In this document: piece after piece, positions 42,984 to 54,389 of the stretch
Layout of the letters: the number at the start of each line of letters is the position of its first letter
Numbering within the stretch: the first letter of the stretch is position 1
Assembly (NCBI GenBank): GCA_014529385.2
Contig: CM043959.1
Location: forward strand, 13,486,809 to 13,550,808
Source of the DNA: Adiantum capillus-veneris
Lineage: Eukaryota; Streptophyta; Polypodiopsida; Polypodiales; Pteridaceae
DNA: 64,000 nucleotides
Direction: 5' to 3'
Made by a program: the position numbers and the translations under genes
The notes under the pieces: model-generated
Database searches by the model: none
Told to the model about the DNA's origin: nothing
The model's input: only the letters and a program-made list of their open reading frames with translations

Positions 42984-45349
42984 GTGCCAAAGGAATGCAA
43001 ATCCTTCAAACAAAGAAGCTTCTACCAGGTTTGAAAGAAGTGGACTTAGAGTTCTGTGAAGATTGTGTTTATGGTAAACAAAAGAGGGTAAAATTTCAAA
43101 AATCAGGAAATGAAAGAAAAAATAAAAAACTTGAGTTGGTTCATTCTGATGTTTGGGGTCCTGCAAGTACACCATCACTTGGTGGCTCATTGTACTATGT
43201 AACATTCATAGACGATGCGACTAGAAAAACATGGGTTTATGTCATGAAGAATAAATCCGATGTATTTTCCATATTTCAAAGGTGGAAAGCCTTTGTGGAG
43301 AATGAAACAGGTACCAAGGTTAAATGCCTCAGATCCGACAATGAAGGCGAATATTGCAGCCAAGCTTTTGAAAGCTTTTGTGCTAGCAATGGCATTCGGA
43401 GGCAAAGGACAACCCCAAGGACACCTCAACAAAATGGGATTTCAGAAAGGATGAACAGGACAATCATGGAGCGAGCACGAAGCATACGGCTACATGCAGG
43501 CCTACCGCTTGAGCTTTGGGTGGAAGCTGTAAGTACGTCTGTGTACTTAATCAACCGGTCACCCTCAATGGCATTGGATGGGGGAGTTCCAGAAGAGGCA
43601 TGGACAGGTAAACCGGTGAATTATGCATTTCTCAAAGTGTTTGGGTGTGAGGCTTTCATGCACATAGATAGAAGCCTAAGATCAAAGCTAGATGCAAAGT
43701 CCAAAAAGTGTTTCTTCATTGGCTATGGAGAAGGTGACTTTGGGTATCGCCTATGGAATCCTGAAGATGGTAAAATCTTAAGGAGTAGGGATGTAATTTT
43801 TAACGAACAAAATATGTACAAAGATTACTTGGAAAGAAAACAAACAAAAGAAACAGGTGATGAGTACATGGAGCTTGAGGACAGTGAAGACTCAAGGACT
43901 GCAAACGGTGACAATGTGCAACAACGTCAACCAAATGAGGAGCCTCAACCTATTCCCCGAAGATCTACAAGAGCAAGTAGACCTCCAGAAAGGTTTGTTC
44001 CTTCCTTCAACCATCTCTTGATCTCAGATTCTGGAGAGCCGGAATCATACGAAGAAGCTATGCAACATGAAGCCAAAGAAGAATGGACGAAGAGCATGCA
44101 AGTGGAGATGGACTCACTACATCGCAACCAAACATGGGAGTTGGTTGAGTTGCCTAAAGGTAAGCGGGCACTTCAAAACAAATGGGTGTATAAGGTGAAG
44201 GAAGAAGAAGGTGGGAAGAAAAGGTACAAGTCTAGGATTGTGGTAAAAGGGTTTTCTCAAAAGAAAGGTATTGACTTCAATGAAATATTTTCTCCTGTTG
44301 TAAAAATGAACTCAATTAGGCTTGTCTTAAGCCTTGTGGCTGCTCATGATCTAAATCTCGAGCAAATGGATGTAAATATGGCATTCCCTCACGGTGACTT
44401 AGAGGAGGAAATCTACATGCTTCAACCAAAGGGGTATGAAGTAAAAGGTAAGGAGAAAATGGTTTGCAGATTAAAGAAGAGCTTGTATGGTTTAAAGCAA
44501 GCATCAAGACAATGGTACTTGAAGTTTGATCGATGGATGTTGGATCATGGATTCACAAGATGCAACTCGGATCACTGCATCTACACGAAGAATTTGGGAG
44601 ATGGGAAATTCATCATCCTAATGTTATATGTTGATGACATGTTGATTGCAAGTGCTAACATGCAGGACATCAAAGACCTAAAAGAGGAGTTGTCTAAATC
44701 TTTTTCAATGAAAGATTTAGGTGCTGCAAAGAGGATACTTGGTATGAAAATATCAAGGGATAGGACAAAGAAGACAATAAAGCTATCTCAAGAAGATTAC
44801 ATCAAGAAGGTACTAGAAAGGTTTGCAATGCAAAATGCAAAACCAGTTTCTACACCTTTGGCTGGTCATTTTAAACTAACGAAGGATATGTGTCCAAAGA
44901 CACAAGAGGAGATAGCATATATGTCTAAAGTTCCATATGCTACAGCGGTAGGTTCTCTAATGTATGCTATGGTCTGGACAAGGCCACACATTGCACATGC
45001 AGTGGGAGTTGTGAGTAGGTTCATGGACAACCCAGGTAAAGAGCATTGGCAAGCTGTGAAGTGGATACTTAGGTATCTAAAAGGGACAACAACAAATGCC
45101 TTGTATTTTGGAGGAACTGATATTTTTCTAGAAGGGTATGCTGATGCAGATATGGCAGGTGACAAAGATACTCGAAGGAGCACTACTGGCTATGTGTTCA
45201 CGGTTGGAGGCACAACAGTAAGCTGGGCTTCAAAGTTGCACAAAGTGGTTTCACTTTCTACCACGGAAGCAGAGTATGTAGTAATGACGGAGGCAAGCAA
45301 AGAAATTCTGTGGCTTCACAAATTCTTAGAAGAGCTTGGATTCAAATAA
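42854..45349 (+). pseudogene. Copia integrase, reverse transcriptase and most of RNase H
   Basis: 831-residue frame; the true part starts near 42926. Integrase: HYRLGHMS and CEDCVYGKQ (HHCC zinc site), then catalytic HSDVWGP, RSDNEGEY and NGISERMNRT (D, D, E all present), then GCEAFMHI and KCFFIGYGEG. RT: TWELVELPKGKRALQNKWVY, GIDFNEIFSPVVKMNSIR, and LMLYVDDMLIA with catalytic YVDD. RNase H: YADADMAGDKDTRRSTTGYV and STTEAEYV. It stops at a TAA (45347-45349). Confidence 0.93.
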
Positions 45350-45589
45350 GACAATTGTGTCTTGTACAGTGATAGCCAAAGCGCTATCCATCTTGCGAAG
45401 AACTCAGCCTTTCATTCAAGGACAAAGCACATTGAGGTGAGATATCACTTCATACGCACTCTTTTGGAAGAGGGACAACTAAAGCTAGGAAAGGTGCATA
45501 CAAGTGAAAATCCTGCAGACATGTTTACAAAGGTGGTCAACAAGGAGAAGTTGAGCTTTTGCTCATCTTCAATCGGCATTCAAGGATAA
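45350..45589 (+). pseudogene. Copia RNase H C-terminal end
   Basis: In frame with the preceding entry after the TAA: YSDSQSAIHLAKNSAFHSRT (catalytic Asp in SDSQSA), IEVRYHFIR and ENPADMFTKVV, the conserved end of copia RNase H. Terminates at TAA (45587). Confidence 0.9.
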
Positions 45590-45638
45590 GAAGCCAAGAT
45601 GGAAAGCAGTCACAGGTTTGGTTTGGAGATCAGTCTCT

Positions 45639-45649
45639 AAGTGGGAGAT
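45639..45649 (+). other. Copia polypurine tract
   Basis: AAGTGGGAGAT directly before the 3' LTR; the sequence is common for Tnt1/Tork-like elements. Confidence 0.85.
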
Positions 45650-46439
45650 TGTTAAGTATGGAGCCTGATTTACCCTTGTAATTTTCTGTGGTAAAAGCGC
45701 ACATTTGTAAGGCCCCCATTATGAGGAGAAGCCATCGTGCATAAAGGTAACTCACTCATCGGAAACCAAAATTTTCACACAGTCAAAAACCAGGGGCAAC
45801 TTTAGGGGCCTCGGGGGCTTCCGCCCCGAGACTTTTTTTTTTTCCCTCGCCAGAATATTATTTTTCACCGGAATATTATGGTCGGACGGCGGCCGGGAAG
45901 TGGTCGGAAAACAACCGGTCAGTTGGCCGGTGGCCGGTAGTCAATGGCCGGTGGCCGGTGGTCGGAAGTCAATGGCTGGTGGCCGATGGCCAAATTCAAA
46001 AGCAGACTTGTCTTCTCAAGGGAGGCCACACAGGGGCGGATTGGAGGGTTCGATTTGGACTTATTCGCACAAGGGCAGCTACACATGGCTGCCTCTCATA
46101 AGAGAGGGCAGCCCTTTTGGCCTATAAAAGGAGGCCATTTCTACACACATTTCATAGTGTGAAGTTGATGCAACAAGGTGAGTGTGAGGTGGTGAGAGTG
46201 AAGCAAGGTGGGAGCTCCATTAAGGGTATAATCCCTTTGTAAACTACTTCTTGTTTTGAAGTACTAAAGCCATTGAGTGGCTGGTTTCCCGTGGACGTAG
46301 CCCACATTGGGTGAACCACGTATATCGTGTGTAATCTCTCTCTCTCTCTCTACTCTATAATCTCTTGTGTGTAAAATCTATCTCTCTCCATTAAGTAATC
46401 TACTCAAATATCTATTTAGCTACGTCTTATTTCCTAACA
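45650..46439 (+). repeat. Copia 3' LTR
   Basis: 790 bases, same ends as the 5' LTR. Besides point changes, the loop of a hairpin with GGGGC/GCCCC stem is inverted: GGAA at 41035-41038 against TTCC at 45819-45822. Confidence 0.92.
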
Positions 46440-46894
46440 AAAATGGAGGACGTGGAAGGGGAAGAGGAAGAGGAGCCCAAGATTATGCAACAGTTGGAGA
46501 GCCTACTCCAATGAACGAGGAAGATGAAACAGCAACCCTGTTTGCCACAATGACAATCCTGGAGCACGCCAACAATATACGATCATTCAAACTACTACAA
46601 AACGACAAGATGAAAAGTTTGAATTACTTATAGATTATGGTAACACCCATTATTTTCTTTCTCCAAAATGTTTAAGGAAACTTAAGTTGAATCAGTACCC
46701 AGTCAAAAGAATGGTAGTGGAATTAGCAAACAAAAAAGGAGTCCTTTCTCAATATTCAAGCGGAAAAGCAGAATTTGAATTAGGAGGAGTTTCCACCTCA
46801 TCTTAATTTTGCACCCTACCTGTTGGAATCTACGATGGTATCTTGGGAATGGATTGGCTAATAAAAAATCAAGTACACATTCACTGTGCCGAGG
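46440..46894 (+). pseudogene. Element 3 gag end and protease
   Basis: GGRGRGRGRGAQDYATVGEP continues the gag of 40865. The protease follows after a frame change near 46600: FELLIDYGNTHYFLSPKCLR (active-site slot D-Y-G instead of D-S/T-G), then, after a TAA at 46804, LPVGIYDGIFGMDWLIKN, the usual gypsy protease C-terminus. Cut at 46895 by Element 4. The Gly/Arg run suggests RNA binding. Confidence 0.75.
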
Positions 46895-47780
46895 TGTTGA
46901 CAAGCCAACCTTTCAACAACGCTTCCACAAAGATTCCATGAAGATTCCTCAAAGATTCTTTAAAGATTCCATATAAAGATGCTGATAAAGTGATGAAGAT
47001 GAAGACGGATGTTGTAATGTGAAGATACAAGCTCATGGACATCATCGAATGTCCCGTTATTATCATTTTGAGCCATTACGGCCACTTTTGTAATATTTAC
47101 AAGAACTTCATATTTTAAGTCGACAACTGTATTTTGGCCGCAGATGCTTATTGGATGAGCAAAGCCAGCTCACGGTGTTGTAATTAAGCTCTATACAAGC
47201 CTAGGAACAAATCATGTCATTTTGGCCGGACATTAGGTTTTCTAAGGCTTAGTATATGAACCAAAACCTAAAGCGTTGTAAAGAGACTTCTAATAATCTT
47301 ATCTTTTGTGTCGACTGGGAGACTGCAAGAGAGTGAGAGAGTGTGTGTGTGCTACAAGAGCTACGGTGGTCGGAATCGCAAACGGAGATCAGCAGCGTGT
47401 TGCCCACGAGGAGAGCTACGCGTTGATGCTTACATCACGCGCGTTCGTCTGTGTTTTGGCAGTTCGTTGAGTAAACGTTGTTCGTTTTTTCATTTCAGCA
47501 TATCCACGCGATCAGAGCGAGTAGAGCTACGCATTAGGCATCTTAGTTTTTGGAAACGTTGACCTGCAAAAACCTATCAGACATCCTACATGATTCTGCA
47601 CCGGGTGTTTTTGGGTAGAGTTTTGGGTCACGGACCTTAGGGAGAGTGGCCTATTGGTGTTGATAGGATATCCCTTTGCTTGCTTGCATGCACCTGTGGG
47701 TCGAGCTCTGTCCTCAGTTGACATTATATGTTAGGTGAGTTCTCACTATGCTGACGTCCATCGCAACGTATCCACCAACA
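46895..47780 (+). repeat. Element 4 5' LTR
   Basis: TGTTGACAAGCC...CCACCAACA, 886 bases. It lacks about 155 bases present in the 3' LTR (57684-57838); CCCT flanks the break. Half-palindrome AGACATCCTAC at 47579-47589. Confidence 0.9.
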
Positions 47781-47781
47781 T

Positions 47782-47799
47782 TGGTGCCGCTGTAGAGGA
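47782..47799 (+). other. Element 4 primer-binding site
   Basis: TGGTGCCGCTGTAGAGGA one base after the LTR end; same class and spacing as the Element 1 site at 2952. Confidence 0.75.
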
Positions 47800-48289
47800 C
47801 GAGGGCCCTAAGTAGGCGACCGAGACTAGTCCTTGAGGATAGAGGTCCCTCTGGCTTGCCAGAGTATATTCATTCTTTTAGATAGGATCGGAGAGTGGTG
47901 GACTCTTTTGATCTTAGAGGGAGTCTAGGGAGCGTGTGTCTGGCCTAGATCCTTCGACTTAGGTAGTATTAGGTAGGAGATATGTGTGGTTTGATGGGGA
48001 GTTGGTGAGGTGGAAGAGGTGAAAAGTCAGCTAGAGAGTCCGTGTGAGTCTAGAAAGCGACTTGAGCATAAAAAATCTCACCATCCCATGTGATGAGTAG
48101 GAGTAGAGTAAGTAGGACGTACTGATTTTGATCTTGAGCATATCATGCATGTCATATTTGCTACTAGGCTCATCAAAGTTGTGAAAACATAAAATCAAGG
48201 AAAAAGTAAAATTGCATTTGGATGCTTGCTTGATGATTGATAATTGCTGTGAGTAGTCCAAAGGGGTTGGCAAAGAGAAATTTAGAACT

Positions 48290-50240
48290 GAAAAAATCAC
48301 AATTCTGTCATTGGGGACATCCTATGCGTAGTATGTCTCCAAAGGTAAAACTGTGAAGATTTTGAAAATTTTGAGGTCACCCGTGTATTCAGTGGGTATG
48401 TTTTACCCTAAGAACATGTTGAGTTGAGTATTTTTACATGTTTTTGGTGTCCAAAAGTCAAAAGGTGAAGCTAGAAAGCGAGAAAATTTCATAATTGCTT
48501 GTTTGGAGTGATTTTGATATCCAATTGAAATTCTGAGCATACCAAGGTGTTGCTAGACTCAAGGGGAACCTTTGACCTAGATCTTGTTTCATTCTGAGCA
48601 GAAAAAAATTTAGGCGTAGTATGTCTCCAAGGGGTTTTTGGGTAGGAATTTCGGAATTCTGAGACCACCAGTGTGTTCAGAGGGTAGGTTTACTCTATGT
48701 ACGTGTTGAGTTGAGTGTTTTCCCATGTTTTGATGTTCAAAAGTCAAAAGGCAAAATCAAAAAGCGAGAAATTCATAAATTGCTTGTTTGGAGTGATTTT
48801 GACATCTAATTGAAATTTTGAGCATACCAAGGTGTTGTTAGACTCAAGGGGAACCTTTGAATTAGATCTTGCTTCATTTTGAGCAAAAAAAATTTGGACG
48901 TAGTATGTCTCCAGGGGGTTTTTGGGCAGGAATTTGGGAATTCTGAGACCACCAGTGTGTTTAGAGGGTAGGTTTTACCCTAAGTATGTGTTGAGTTGAG
49001 TGTTTTCCCATGTTTTTGATGTCCAAAAGTCAAAAGGCGAAAACAGAAAGCGAAAAATTCATAAATTGCTTGTTTGGAGTGATTTTGACATCCAATTGAA
49101 ATTCTGAGCATACCAAGGTGTTGCTAGACTCAAGGGGAACCTTTGAACTGGATCTTGCTTCATTCTGAGCAGAAAAAGAATTTGGATGTAGTATGTCTCT
49201 AGGGGGTTTTTGGGCGTAGTATGTCTCCAGGAGGTTTTTGGGAAGGAATTTGGGAATTCTGAGACCACCAGTGTGTTCAGAGGTTAGGTTTTACCCCTTA
49301 AATACGTGTTGAGTTGAGTGTTTTCCCATGTTTTTGATGTCCAAAAGTCAAAAGGCGAAACCAGAAAGAGAAAAATTCATAAATTGCTTGTTTGGAGTGA
49401 TTTTGATATCCAATTGAAATTCTGATCATACCAAGGTGTTGCTAGACTCAAGGGGAACATTTGAACTAGATCTTGCTTCATTCTGAGCAGAAAAAAATTT
49501 GGGTGTAGTATGTCTCCAGGGGGTTTTTGGGCAGGAATTTGGGAATTCTGAGACCACCAATGTGTTCAGAGGGTAGGTTTTACCCTTGGAACATGTTGAC
49601 TTGAGTGTTTTCCCATGTTTTTGATGTCCAAAAGTCAAAAGGCGAAGTCAAAAAGCGAAAAATTCATAAATTGCTTGTTTGGAGTGATTTTGACATTCAG
49701 ATGAAATTCTGAGCATACCAAGGTGTTGCTAGACTCAAGGGAACCAAATCTTGCTTCATTCTGAGCAGAAAAAAATTTGGGCGTAGTATGTCTCCAGGGG
49801 GTTTTTGGGCAAGAATTTGGGAATTTTGAGACCACCAGTGTGTTCAGAGAGTAGGTTTTACCCGAAGTACGTGTTGACTTGAGTGTTTTCCCATGTTTTT
49901 GATGTCCAAAAGTCAAAAGGTGAAGTCAGAAAGCGAAAAATTCATAAATTGCTTGTTTGGAGTGATTTTGACATTCAAATGAAATTCTGAGCATACCAAG
50001 GTGTTGCTAGACTCAAGGGGAACCTTTGAACCAAATCTTGCTTCATTCTGAGTAGAAAAAAATTTGGGCGTAGTAAGTCTCCAGGGGATTTTTGGGCAGG
50101 AATTTAGGAATTTTGAGACCACCTGTGTGTTCAGAGAGTAGGTTTTACCCTAAGTACGTGTTGACTTGAGTGTTTTCCCATGTTTTTGATGTCCAAAAGT
50201 CAAAAGGCGAAGTCAGAAAGCGAAAAATTCATAAATTGCT
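48290..50240 (+). repeat. Element 4 leader tandem array, about 286-bp unit
   Basis: The marker GGTGTTG(C/T)TAGACTCAAGG begins at 48546, 48831, 49117, 49435, 49722 and 50000: spacings 285, 286, 318, 287, 278. The 318 interval contains a local 32-base duplication (about 49199-49230). Each unit carries GTAGTATGTCTCC, close to the right arm of the palindrome found further on. No coding frame is convincing. Confidence 0.9.
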
Positions 50241-50346
50241 TGAAGTGAGTGAGTTTTGCACATTTTTTCCATTTGTGGAGCTTCCTAGCACTTGCGGTGA
50301 CCATAAGGAAGCATCATGAGCACTTCAATCTGAAAAAATAGGCAGT

Positions 50347-50370
50347 AGACATCCTACCCGTAGGATGTCT
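50347..50370. repeat. Element 4 palindrome, copy 1
   Basis: Perfect inverted repeat: arms AGACATCCTAC and GTAGGATGTCT around CC. Confidence 0.95.
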
Positions 50371-50790
50371 ACATGGTGATCTGGGCATAAGTTTGCAATT
50401 CTGAGGTAACCAGAGTGTTAAGAAGGTAGGTTTTACCCTATTTACACTCTCAAACTAGGAATTTGACCTTATTTTGACAGATTGAAGGCAAAAGACGAGA
50501 ATTGCTAGACATCCTACCCAAATTGTGTACAAGGGATGATTTTAAGACCAAACCATATGTTGACATCATATGCATGTTCTAAATGTTGTATTGAGTGTAT
50601 GTGACAAGTTTCATCTTAGTTGGATGAGTAAAATTGAAGATTAAGTGGATTTTAGCGTTTTGTACTAGACAAAGGCAAGAATAGCCAGCTTTGGGAGCTT
50701 TTGGCATTCAAACCCAAATCTGAGCATACCATTGGGTTGCTTGACTCAAGGGGAATCTAGGGTTCAAATTTGGGCCAATTCTGAGCAAAA

Positions 50791-50814
50791 AGACATCCTA
50801 CCCGTAGGATGTCT
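50791..50814. repeat. Element 4 palindrome, copy 2
   Basis: Identical to copy 1, preceded by TTCTGAGCAAAA and followed by CCTGCATG. Confidence 0.95.
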
Positions 50815-51074
50815 CCTGCATGATTTTGGACCCTAGACCAACATTTGACAATACCAAAGTGTTTCATAGCATCTTATAAGCCTGCCAGTCAATTTTGGTC
50901 CAATTTGGAGCTCATTTGACTTAAAAAATCAGCTGATAGAGTATCCAACTTCTGAAACAGAATCTTAAGCATTTGACCAGCCTAGAGGTGTCAGAAACAA
51001 AAAGTGAGGATACCTATGGGTTCAACACACCAAGGGGAGTCTCTAGACCAAATTTTATTCAATTTTGAGCAAAA

Positions 51075-51098
51075 AGACATCCTACCCGTAGGATGTCT
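51075..51098. repeat. Element 4 palindrome, copy 3
   Basis: Identical to copies 1 and 2, preceded by TTTTGAGCAAAA and followed by CCATGC. Degenerate or half copies: 48315-48338, 50507-50520, and both LTRs (47579, 57588). Confidence 0.95.
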
Positions 51099-52424
51099 CC
51101 ATGCTAGTTGTAGGGTCCAACTGTAATTTTGACCATACAGGGGTGTTCACAATGTCACATAGATCCCAAATCTTCTTTTAAAATTGAATTTGGACTCATT
51201 TTGACCATTCTAAACTGCATTTTGACCATTCTAAACTGCATTTCACTATTTTGGCCATAACTTTCACAAACGGTATTGGATTGGAAAAGTTTTTATATCA
51301 ACACGTAGTCTGAGAGCGACACTACAGATCTTAGAGCAAAACTTGAACTAAATGTATGACTTTGGCAACCATTTAGCTCAACTTTGAAAAAAACGTCGTT
51401 TAAGGTCTCAAAATGCATCCGGAAGTCAGGAGTGTCTAAAACCGAAGGTTCGAAAGAATTGTGACAAAACAGTCACGATTTTGAACATAGTTTTGACTTT
51501 TCCCTAGGAGAGGGGCTAGTGAGCCATAAGCGAGGTCATCGGCTAGAGTCAACTGAGGCTCTGGAACAGACCGCTCAAATCGACCTAGAGCAGACACGAG
51601 TGCATGTGAGATTTTCATCATCGGGAAGGTGAAATTTGAAACTAGATTTGGTCTCTAGGCCTTGTATTTGACCATTAAAGACTGCTAAGTTAGCATATTG
51701 AAATTATCTTTTGGGAAAACCATTGGTCACCCGCGGGAAGGTGTAAAAGTTAACTACGGACTAGTGAAAAATTTGAGCGTCCATACACAAATCTGGTAGC
51801 AGTAAGACCATACACAATGACTCTTGATTTTGCAACAATAGTCACAAGTTTTGGAGAACTTTAACACAAGATTTTTTCTAGCAAATCACTGCAACTTGTG
51901 CATAATTCTCTTGTGCTAGCTTAAGTTTAGTTAAGCTAAAAGCGAACTTGAAAGTCACTTCCGAGCCCACGGAAAAAGTGTGGCCGTCAAAGGCACATCA
52001 AGAATTTTTGCATTCACTGTGAAAAAGTTTTCCAGCTAAATAGAATTTTGTAGATTGTGTGCTAAAGTGAACACAATTTAGCTCGACTCAAGAATCGCTA
52101 CGAAGGGAGCATTCGTTGCACTATAGTGGTAAGTTGCATAACTTATCACAATGCTTCCAATAGATCGAGGCCTGCTAAAAAGATCTAGGCAAAGCAAGCA
52201 GCCAGACAAGTCAGTATCAGCCTTGGCAAGCAAGGGAGCTAAGAAGTTCAAGCAGTGCAAGCAAAGCCCAGTTCAGAAAACTCAGAGATTAAGGCATCCA
52301 CAAAAGCTGAAGGACCTCAAGCGAAAAAGACTGACACAAGGGTGCTAATAATATTTATTAGCATTGAGGCAAGCAATTAGAGCTATCACTGAACAGGTAC
52401 AACAAGGGAGTCAAGAAGAAAGCA

Positions 52425-53990
52425 ATGGCGTCTCAAAGGAATCAAACTAGCCAAGACGAAGCTTCAAGTACATCCACAGAAATTACGAGAGAGCAAATTT
52501 GGATCTATCTGATTGGCCACTACAAAGGACTGCCATGCTATGAGGATGTCAATGGGAATTTGTACATCAAGACAAAGAAAAATACAGAGGAAACTCGGAC
52601 ATCTCAATATGTGGAAGTTGAAACAAAGAAGAATGTACTACACCCACATCCAGATTTCATGGAAGACTGTCTGGGATCAATTTACATGAGGCACGAAAAA
52701 TACATCGACAATGAGATATAAATGTTGTACAAGGATCAACTTACAGAACTCTACGCATATCCTCCAAGTATTTTTCTGTACAAAGCTCGAGATGGGAAAC
52801 GGCAAATTGGTACCCTCTATGTAGATGAGGATGGTCGCTACTACAAATCATGAAGTTCCTGCAGAGAGTAACCAATATTTTGCAGTTGAAATATTTGGAT
52901 CAAGAGGGGAAGACTACAAATTTGAAGGTGGTAATGTTTATCATCTAGTCATGGCTTTACCTCTTGATACGCAGCTAGAAGAGTTAACAACTACAGCTGT
53001 CACTGCACAAATGAGTGGCACAACACAAGGCACAACATGGAAAGACACGACACAAGTCTCGTGCACAGCACCAGCACAAGACAAAGCACAAACACACCAA
53101 ATTGCACAAACAAGGAATACGCTGGAAGTATCAGCTATGAAGATAGCACAACTTCAAAAAGAACTAGCTCGGTCTCAAGAGCTGCTTAACAAAGCACAAG
53201 AAGTCATATCATCAGGCAATAACCAAATGCCATTATCAGATATGGAACCCTCTCGGATGGGGGGAGTTCAAACTCAACAAAGAGACCCTATCTCTTCAAG
53301 AGTGGGATTAAGAAGTCCAGTTTTACAAGAAGTAGTGTCCTTTTCAGGATCCCAAGTGGAATATCAAGAAGCATTGGAAGATGCCAAGCAGGAGGAGAGA
53401 CCACTGGAAATTCACAATGCCAAATGTAGAAGGTCAGGCGAGCTATATATGGTTGACTTAGATCAAGAGGATGTGGGATTATACAAATTTTGGAATTCTG
53501 AGACTAAGTCTACCACATATTACATATGCTTAGATCCCAAACCTGGAGAATTAAGTAAAATGAAAAAGTTATATTGGTAAATTTGTGAACCCAACAGGTC
53601 AAGATGTCATTGTGGTCAACAAATACGGTAGGCACTATGAAATAGCCGATGTGAAAAATATGGATGTTTAGCATTTGTGGGCAACCTGTAAGTCACATAC
53701 TTGGACCCCATCCAAAAGCACCATCCAGGGAAACAGAAAACAAAGATTCGGTTCGATCTTCACCCTTGGTGCAAACCTCGCCAAAATCAACTCGGAAACA
53801 TAGCCCTAAGGCTATGCAGAAGCCGCACGTCAAAGACCATATGCTGATGGAAGAATTAGCATTACAATTGCTAGAAAGCATGGATAGTGATTTGATCTTG
53901 TATGCAAGCAATAATGGAAGCTATTTTCAGCTTCTCAAGGACAAGACGATGGAGGATAAAGAGACGAAGCCAGTGGATACACCTAAGTAA
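52425..53990 (+). pseudogene. Element 4 gag-like region with aromatic/glycine hairpin repeats
   Basis: Open stretches 52425-52721, 52722-52853 (same frame after a TAA), 52825-53580 and 53664-53990 form one damaged protein. Start MASQRNQTSQDEASS. Hairpin-like units: CYEDVNGNLYIK, GTLYVDEDGRYYKS (about 52810), VEIFGSRGEDYKFE, DVGLYKFWNSETKSTTYYIC (about 53470), and after a frameshift VVNKYGRHYEIADV (53615-53656), then LYASNNGSYFQLL. The middle (residues about 100-130 of the 52825 frame) is a likely coiled coil. It matches the Element 1 gag N-terminal region in the GLYK...YYxC...GEL...KYGRxY block. I do not see the gag core that follows in Element 1. Confidence 0.65.
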
Positions 53991-54122
53991 GTCGTAATCT
54001 ACAGGTTCATGCATGCAAAGAAGAGGTCATATCTATATCTAGATACCACAAGAAACCATTATTAGCAGTATTATGGAGAGCTGCCTTGTCCAAAGGGTGT
54101 ACATGTTGAGATAGCAACATAT

Positions 54123-54161
54123 TGCAACCAATGTGCCATTGGTCATTTAGTGAAGGACTGC
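54123..54161 (+). pseudogene. Element 4 zinc knuckle
   Basis: CNQCAIGHLVKDC, the CX2CX3HX4C pattern also found in Element 1 (6102-6140). It lies in a short open context (about 54090-54290) with Lys-rich flanks, as expected for the nucleocapsid end of gag. Confidence 0.7.
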
Positions 54162-54389
54162 CCAGCTAAGCTCTACATGGAAAAGAAGAAGCAACAAACC
54201 AAAAGCAAAGTTCAGACAGTGACAACAAGGGAACGGAAGCAAGAATCCCCAATGAGATCTCCGGAAAAGAAGCAGATCTTGTCGTAGAGCACAAAAGATA
54301 GGCTCAAGACATAGTTTCTTGAAGTCAAGGGTGTCAACGACATTATCATAGAGAATCAGGCTTTCAAAAAGATCAATTGATCAGCTGAT

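Larger units (their letters stand above)
40866..46439 (+). mobile_element. Ty1/copia retrotransposon inserted in Element 3 gag
   Basis: 5574 bases with two 788/790-base LTRs, tRNA-Met PBS, one gag-pol coding region in copia order (gag, protease, integrase, RT, RNase H) and a polypurine tract. The flanks GAAAT (40861-40865) and AAAAT (46440-46444) look like a 5-base target duplication with one change. Lesions are few: one TGA, one frameshift, one TAA. Motifs suggest a Tork/Tnt1-like lineage. Confidence 0.92.
50241..52424 (+). other. Element 4 leader, diverged part
   Basis: Unit-like sequence (TGAGCATACCA, GACTCAAGGGGA) continues to about 51100 with lower similarity. It holds three full palindromes. 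51100-52424 has no repeats or gene that I can support; a short frame at 52151-52348 is Lys/Ser/Gln-rich and unremarkable. Confidence 0.7.

Noticed and set aside
47308-47562. 84-codon ORF in the Element 4 5' LTR
   Set aside because: It is low in complexity at its start, is not conserved in the 3' LTR in the same form, and shows no domain.
52151-52348. Short Lys/Ser/Gln-rich ORF before Element 4 gag
   Set aside because: Composition only, no domain, in the leader just upstream of the gag start.
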